Positions 59,809 to 64,000 of a stretch of 64,000 nt of DNA are shown piece by piece. Made by a program: the position numbers and the translations under genes. The stretch is taken from positions 331,156-395,155 of the forward strand of contig VMEE01000052.1 in the NCBI GenBank assembly GCA_009910795.1, read 5' to 3'. Below the pieces are notes generated by a model. That model ran no database searches. It had not been told where the DNA came from and saw only the letters and a list, made by a program, of their open reading frames with translations. Each line of letters starts with the position of its first letter. The stretch's first letter is position 1. Source of the DNA: Dehalobacter sp. CP. GTDB taxonomy: Bacteria > Bacillota_B > Desulfitobacteriia > Desulfitobacteriales > Syntrophobotulaceae.

Positions 59809-60486
59809 TTATTCTGTTATAGCCTTATTATAAGCAGATAGTTTATCTATATCCGTAATAATATATTTTCCACTTTTAACATTAATGAGATTCTGTTTTT
59901 TTAAGCTAATAGCTATTTTGGATGCTGTTGTTCTATTAATACCCAATATATCACTAAGAAACTGATGCGTAATTTTAATATTCAGACTAACAGTATTATC
60001 ACTATTCTTTTTTTCATAATATTTGGCAAGTTGAATTAATGTATTGCATACTCGAGTTTCTGCCTCACCAAAAGTCAGATCATTAGTCTGGTAGTAGAAA
60101 GTTACTACTTTTTTAGCCATTGATTCCATCAAATATTCAACAGCATTATAATCCGTTTTCAAGATATCAACAAGCGTATTTCTACTTACATATAAGGCCT
60201 TGGAATTATCGGATGCTTTATAATAGAGTGGATTGGGTACATTCGCAAAAATATTAGTTTCGCCTATGATCGAACCGGGACCAAAGATGAAAAAGATTTT
60301 GGAATTACCATTAGAGGAATAGATAAAATTTTCTACTCTGCCTTCTGTTACGATAAGTATGCCTTCCAATAGCTGCCCGGGATAATAAATAATTTGATTC
60401 CGCTTAAATTTTAGTTCATTTCCCCTTTCTAAAAAAATACCAGGCACTATTTTTTTCCCATAGATAAAGCAGTTATTTTCTTCCAT
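59809..60486 (-). CDS. rdhK: CRP/FNR-type regulator (RdhK / CprK-like)
   Basis: A 225-residue regulator with an N-terminal cyclic-nucleotide-binding-like effector domain (FGPGSIIGETNIF near residue 68), a dimer helix and a C-terminal helix-turn-helix (THQFLSDILGINRTTASKI, about 173-191). CprK relatives bind halogenated phenolics and activate dehalogenase operons. It is encoded just upstream of rdhBAC on the same strand, so control of that operon is likely. The only cysteines visible are near residues 6 and 147, so a CprK-style redox pair is uncertain. The effector is unknown. Confidence 0.88.
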   Translation of the reverse strand: MEENNCFIYGKKIVPGIFLERGNELKFKRNQIIYYPGQLLEGILIVTEGRVENFIYSSNGNSKIFFIFGPGSIIGETNIFANVPNPLYYKASDNSKALYVSRNTLVDILKTDYNAVEYLMESMAKKVVTFYYQTNDLTFGEAETRVCNTLIQLAKYYEKKNSDNTVSLNIKITHQFLSDILGINRTTASKIAISLKKQNLINVKSGKYIITDIDKLSAYNKAITE

Positions 60487-60829
60487 ACTTTAATCCCCCT
60501 GAATAAAGAATCAAATAATAATAACCGAATCACGCTGAAGCCATTTTCACATGGGCTTGATGCCAAAGACATTGAGGCTGACATCTTTCCGACTCGCTGA
60601 TTTTGTTGTCTGGTAATATTTGGTTATCCGTTTTTAACAAAGGATCATTTGTATGTTAGTGTATCATAAAATAATAAAAGTTAAAATTGAAAGGACTTAT
60701 TTTTTTAGATAGAGAGGCTAAGTTAAGGCCACCTTGAATGTTCAAGGTTTTTTTTTATTGGTCTGTTTCAATTTGAGGTTTGTAAGTAATCTTAAACATT
60801 TAAAAATGTTTTCAACATTTGTCTTCTGT
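60487..60829. other. Gap between rdhK and the alcohol dehydrogenase remnant
   Basis: AT-rich, without a supported gene. It holds the rdhK upstream region and, at its right end, an orphan plus-strand terminator. Confidence 0.5.
60732..60756 (+). terminator. Orphan plus-strand terminator
   Basis: CCTTGA pairs with TCAAGG across a four-base loop and is followed by nine T residues. No plus-strand gene lies upstream; rdhK is on the other strand. It may be left from a deleted gene. Confidence 0.65.
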
Positions 60830-60976
60830 ATTCCCGAAAAACTATCAATGATGGGTCTTAAAGAAGGTGATATAGAAAAACTGGCAAATAATGCAATGAA
60901 AGACATTTGCATGTTAACCAACCCCAGGCAGGGATCGGTTGAAGATATCATTGATATCTACCAAGCTGCATTATAA
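60830..60976 (+). pseudogene. C-terminal remnant of an iron-containing alcohol dehydrogenase
   Basis: The frame reads IPEKLSMMGLKEGDIEKLA, then CMLTNPRQGSVEDIIDIYQAAL, which is the typical C-terminal tail of group III iron alcohol dehydrogenases (about 48 residues of ~390). The sequence before it (from 60734) bears no resemblance, and no part of the catalytic domain is present. It is a truncated gene end without a start signal, lying between rdhK and the ger operon. Confidence 0.75.
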
Positions 60977-61007
60977 AAGCAGAATAGGAATTCTATTGAG
61001 TTTTTTA

Positions 61008-61223
61008 TCAATAACTCATTTTTAATATATCCCTAATCAAATATTCAATGCCTTTGATTGGATTGGGTATATTGACATCTACTGCTTGTAATATAGCTAG
61101 TATAAACGCAAACACAAAAAAGGCCGAAAAGACGGTAAGTTCCCGCCAGTGCTTGTTTCTGACAAGAGCGGGGACTTCAAATAATCCTATGGCGACAAAA
61201 GTTATTGTTAATAAAAAAATCAC
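61008..61223 (-). CDS. Small membrane protein at the end of the ger operon
   Basis: 71 residues with two hydrophobic segments (about 2-18 and 30-47). The GTG at 61223 lies 13 bases after the gerB stop with AGGAAGGA between, so it is co-translated with the ger genes. Such extra small genes occur in some ger operons (GerD-like in role only by guess). I recognise no named family. Confidence 0.6.
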   Translation of the reverse strand: MIFLLTITFVAIGLFEVPALVRNKHWRELTVFSAFFVFAFILAILQAVDVNIPNPIKGIEYLIRDILKMSY

Positions 61224-61236
61224 GGCCGTTTCCTTC

Positions 61237-62325
61237 CTATTTTTTTGGTAACTTTCGTATTTTTGCTACAAGGAATGTTAATAGAGGCAAACCCAGCTCA
61301 AAAGGAAGAGTGAAAATAGGCCCTATTCTAGTTCCAAACTCAACGTTTTCCGCCGAAGAATCAAATATCATCATGGAAAAACTAATAATAAGACTTCCAA
61401 TTGGAAGAACTAATGGCTTATAGGACCGTAAATTAAATGATTGGGCTATCGCAAATACTGTGGCATAATACATAACAGTTATTTTTATGAACATTGTAAT
61501 TAAAAATATAATAATAACAAGCATTTCCAGCCTGGTTATGATTTCTGCCAGGTCTATCAGGCGCACTGATTCAATCGAAGGGGAAACCATAATAGCCGAT
61601 GCCACTCCCAGCACAGCTGTATTGCGAACCGTATCAATTAATATGCTGACCCCTCCGATAATCAATCCTAAGACAACAGATTTTTTTGCTTCTACTCCCT
61701 TGTTTACATAGGGGATGATCATGAGAAACACTACAATTTGACAAAAGGGAATGGCCACCATGATATGTGTACCCTGAATGAAATCCTTCAGGGAAAGGCC
61801 AAGAAACGGTAGAAAGTTTGTTATTTCCATGTCTTTCAGCAGTAGAACGAAAGTTATTAGGATTACACTTAATACGATCATGTCAAATATAACACTGGTC
61901 CGCGCGAGAACCTCTATTCCGTTACGAACTGCCCAGGCGCAGATGCAAGCAAATAGAATACAAATTGCAAACTTAGGAGTTTCCGGCATCATGTAATTCT
62001 TTATGATATTGCCGACATATGTTAGCATTAAACATGAAACAGAGTAAAAAAACCAAATATACAAGGCGGAAACCAGTTTACCTAAATAGGAACCATAGAC
62101 TATGTTATTGATTTGTACCAAGTTCTTACTGGGAAATTTTCTCGCTAAGGCGACATAAGCCATGGCAACGGGAATGCTTATAACCAATCCCGATAAAACA
62201 ACCAGCCATGTATACTGCTTGGTAATTGCATTTGAATATGAAACCACCAAAACAGAACCCTGGACATATCCTGCAACTAAAAACATCAACTGTGAACTTG
62301 ATATGATTCCTCTTTCAAGCCTCAT
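61237..62325 (-). CDS. gerB: Spore germination permease, GerB family
   Basis: The B subunit of a nutrient germinant receptor, related to APC-type amino acid transporters. The 362-residue protein has about ten hydrophobic segments and starts with ERGIISSSQLMFLV. AAGGAG lies at the gerC stop, directly before its ATG. It is read with gerA and gerC, forming a full receptor set. Confidence 0.9.
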   Translation of the reverse strand: MRLERGIISSSQLMFLVAGYVQGSVLVVSYSNAITKQYTWLVVLSGLVISIPVAMAYVALARKFPSKNLVQINNIVYGSYLGKLVSALYIWFFYSVSCLMLTYVGNIIKNYMMPETPKFAICILFACICAWAVRNGIEVLARTSVIFDMIVLSVILITFVLLLKDMEITNFLPFLGLSLKDFIQGTHIMVAIPFCQIVVFLMIIPYVNKGVEAKKSVVLGLIIGGVSILIDTVRNTAVLGVASAIMVSPSIESVRLIDLAEIITRLEMLVIIIFLITMFIKITVMYYATVFAIAQSFNLRSYKPLVLPIGSLIISFSMMIFDSSAENVEFGTRIGPIFTLPFELGLPLLTFLVAKIRKLPKK

Positions 62326-62328
62326 GAA

Positions 62329-63519
62329 TTACTCCTTAGCAGGTACGGCAGGAGCGCTGATATTGCCTGTACTGCGTAGCTTAGTATCGATATTTAACGC
62401 TACTTCAACGTCCGGAAAGACCTTGTCCCATTTAGATTCCAGTTCATGCCACTCTGAGGGGTATTTCCAATAGATTAAATCACCAAAACCAAATATATCT
62501 GAATTGAGATCCCTGGCCTTTTTTAAAGCAGCCATGATTTCCTTTCTGATTTCCGAGGATATTTCTTTTTCCAGAGAGGCGAAAATGATTGGTGATTCTA
62601 TGTTTTCTGAACCACTCTGGCTATTGACAATTCCTTCCGCTTTGATATCCAGCTTTATCAGAATCGTGTCATCTTGGATGACAGGTGTCATTTTACTTTT
62701 TGCAAGCGTAATCTCCAAGCTCACTGTACCATCACCGGTAGGACTAGGTGCATCAATCATTCCGCCTTTTACTTTGTTGATAACCCATAACAGTCCGCGT
62801 GTTTCACGTTTATTCAGTTCGCTAATCAATTTATCATGTTTAAAAACTGCTGTCCCAAAGACTTCCACTGTTTTTTTATTTCCGTCGCCGGTCACTCTAA
62901 TCAAAGGTGCGATGGGAGCAGTGGTCTTGCTCATTAAACGATTAATAAAATCGATTAACCTAACTGTTGGTGATTCAGACGTTACATTTTGCGTTTCAAC
63001 TAATTTGGCGATATTTATTGCCGGCAGCTTCTCCAATTCAGGCGAAACATCAAGTACCTCACTTGCCCGGTCTTCGGAGACCACAATCAGAACATTAAAG
63101 CGAGTCTCATTATCCCGTATAAAAGTATCAATATATTTTTGTATTCCTTCTTCAGCCAATTTCTTCTCGATTATTAAAACCTGATTATGTGGAAAATATA
63201 ACCTATGACTGGATTCATGACTAAAATCTCTGATAATTTCAGAGGCAACATATCCCGTTCTTTTTATGTTCCAGTAAGCGTTTGTCCCGTTCGCACCACT
63301 CCCGCCGCTCTTACTTTTAGCAGAAGCAGATTTTAGTTCACCTGGTTTTACAACTTGTGTCGTCAATTGTATTTCTCCGGGCTTCTCGGCTTTATCTAAA
63401 CCTACGCCTACGACGAACGATAAAGAATTTAACTCATGGCGGCTCCAGCAACCGCTTAGGGGCAAAATTAACATGAAACATACTATGATTTTTATAATGG
63501 AACCCATACGATTTTTCAT
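62329..63519 (-). CDS. gerC: Spore germination lipoprotein, Ger(x)C family
   Basis: The C subunit of the germinant receptor. From the ATG at 63519 the 396-residue protein has a lipoprotein signal ending in LSGC (C24), followed by WSRHELNSLSFVVGVGLDK, the usual GerC N-terminus; the rest matches GerAC layout. AAGAGG lies 8 bases upstream; the frame opens at a TTG at 63549. It sits between gerA and gerB, giving the order A-C-B. Confidence 0.9.
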   Translation of the reverse strand: MKNRMGSIIKIIVCFMLILPLSGCWSRHELNSLSFVVGVGLDKAEKPGEIQLTTQVVKPGELKSASAKSKSGGSGANGTNAYWNIKRTGYVASEIIRDFSHESSHRLYFPHNQVLIIEKKLAEEGIQKYIDTFIRDNETRFNVLIVVSEDRASEVLDVSPELEKLPAINIAKLVETQNVTSESPTVRLIDFINRLMSKTTAPIAPLIRVTGDGNKKTVEVFGTAVFKHDKLISELNKRETRGLLWVINKVKGGMIDAPSPTGDGTVSLEITLAKSKMTPVIQDDTILIKLDIKAEGIVNSQSGSENIESPIIFASLEKEISSEIRKEIMAALKKARDLNSDIFGFGDLIYWKYPSEWHELESKWDKVFPDVEVALNIDTKLRSTGNISAPAVPAKE

Positions 63520-63555
63520 CAATTGCCTCTTGTTTTCAACGTTATTCAAGCCGGT

Positions 63556-64000
63556 CTAACTCTTGTCTTCTTCTGACGGATGGCTGGGTCTTAATCTGAA
63601 CTCCTGGCGTTCAGGGTCATGCCAGCCTATCGTTCTAGGGCGGGTAAACATTGCCCAAACAGGTACCCTGATGAATGTATCTTTCAAGTCTTGCGTACTG
63701 AGAGGAGCGAAAGGCGACAAATACGGGGTGCCAAAAGATCTTAAGGAAGCCAGGTGAATAAATGTCCCCATTAATCCAAGTGCAATCCCAAACCCTCCCA
63801 TTGCCCCTGCTAGGAGAACAAGAATTAATCGTAAGATACTACCGGAATCTGTTTGGGAGGGAACCACAAAACTGCAAATTGCTGTCAAAGCTATCACGAT
63901 AACCATAGGCTCTCCGATTATTCCGGCGCCTACAGCAGCCTCGCCAATAACCAAAGCCCCTACAATACTGACCGCTTGACCAATAGGACGGGGCAAGCGA
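63556..64000 (-). CDS. gerA: Spore germination protein, GerA family (C-terminal part)
   Basis: The last ~148 residues of a GerA subunit; the 5' part is beyond the right edge. PRPIGQAVSIVGALVIGEAAV followed by hydrophobic segments and SFGTPYLSPFAPLS (given as short spans) is the conserved membrane core of GerAA proteins. The frame is open to the window end, so no start is seen. Confidence 0.9.
   Translation of the reverse strand, partial: RLPRPIGQAVSIVGALVIGEAAVGAGIIGEPMVIVIALTAICSFVVPSQTDSGSILRLILVLLAGAMGGFGIALGLMGTFIHLASLRSFGTPYLSPFAPLSTQDLKDTFIRVPVWAMFTRPRTIGWHDPERQEFRLRPSHPSEEDKS

Overview
The window looks like a chromosomal segment of a low-to-mid GC, anaerobic, spore-forming-lineage Firmicute of the Desulfitobacterium / Dehalobacter type (Peptococcaceae sensu lato). 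The grounds are a complete reductive dehalogenase locus (rdhK, rdhB, rdhA, rdhC), a ger-type spore germination operon, RemA and CotJC-like sporulation-lineage proteins, the LL-diaminopimelate aminotransferase route to lysine, and strong AGGAGG-type ribosome binding sites with frequent TTG/GTG starts. The genus is an inference from gene content; no rRNA is present to settle it.

Layout. Bases 1-9.7 kb hold a pyrimidine operon read rightwards: a PyrR-type attenuator cut by the left edge, then pyrB, pyrC, carA, carB, pyrK, pyrD and pyrF. Two diguanylate cyclase genes (9.9-12.5 kb, convergent, tail-overlapping) separate this block from pyrE (13.1 kb), which has its own promoter. Then follow rqcH (minus), a SERCA-like calcium P-type ATPase, dapF and dapL, and the housekeeping block yicC-remA-gmk-rpoZ-coaBC-metK (21.2-25.7 kb). 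paaK plus an ACT-domain protein, a four-gene group of DUF3793, ferritin-like, SufS-like and DsrE-like proteins, and an nfeD-floA membrane group with two tiny YjcZ-like proteins fill 25.9-34.7 kb.

From 34.8 to 43.8 kb is a nearly complete histidine pathway: hisC on the minus strand, and hisR(yerC)-hisZ-G-D-B-H-A-F-IE plus a MazG-like gene on the plus strand. A palindrome overlapping the -10 box in front of hisR looks like an autoregulatory operator. pcrA, ligA, an unplaced P-loop ATPase, gatCAB, a homocitrate-synthase-like gene, a CPBP protease and rlmD run to 56.4 kb. The last 7.5 kb is visibly more AT-rich and is read mostly leftwards: rdhC-rdhA-rdhB, the CRP/FNR-type regulator rdhK, a broken iron alcohol dehydrogenase tail behind an orphan terminator, and the ger operon, whose gerA runs off the right edge.

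The most unusual non-coding structure is a family of about 105-160 bp intergenic palindromes (four full copies and two fragments). They share a core containing GCTTTCGG and CGCGCTCCGCAT, but their terminal arms differ between copies while staying complementary within each copy. Three of the four full copies lie in the pyr region, and one is nested inside a larger inverted repeat that supplies the carB stop codon.
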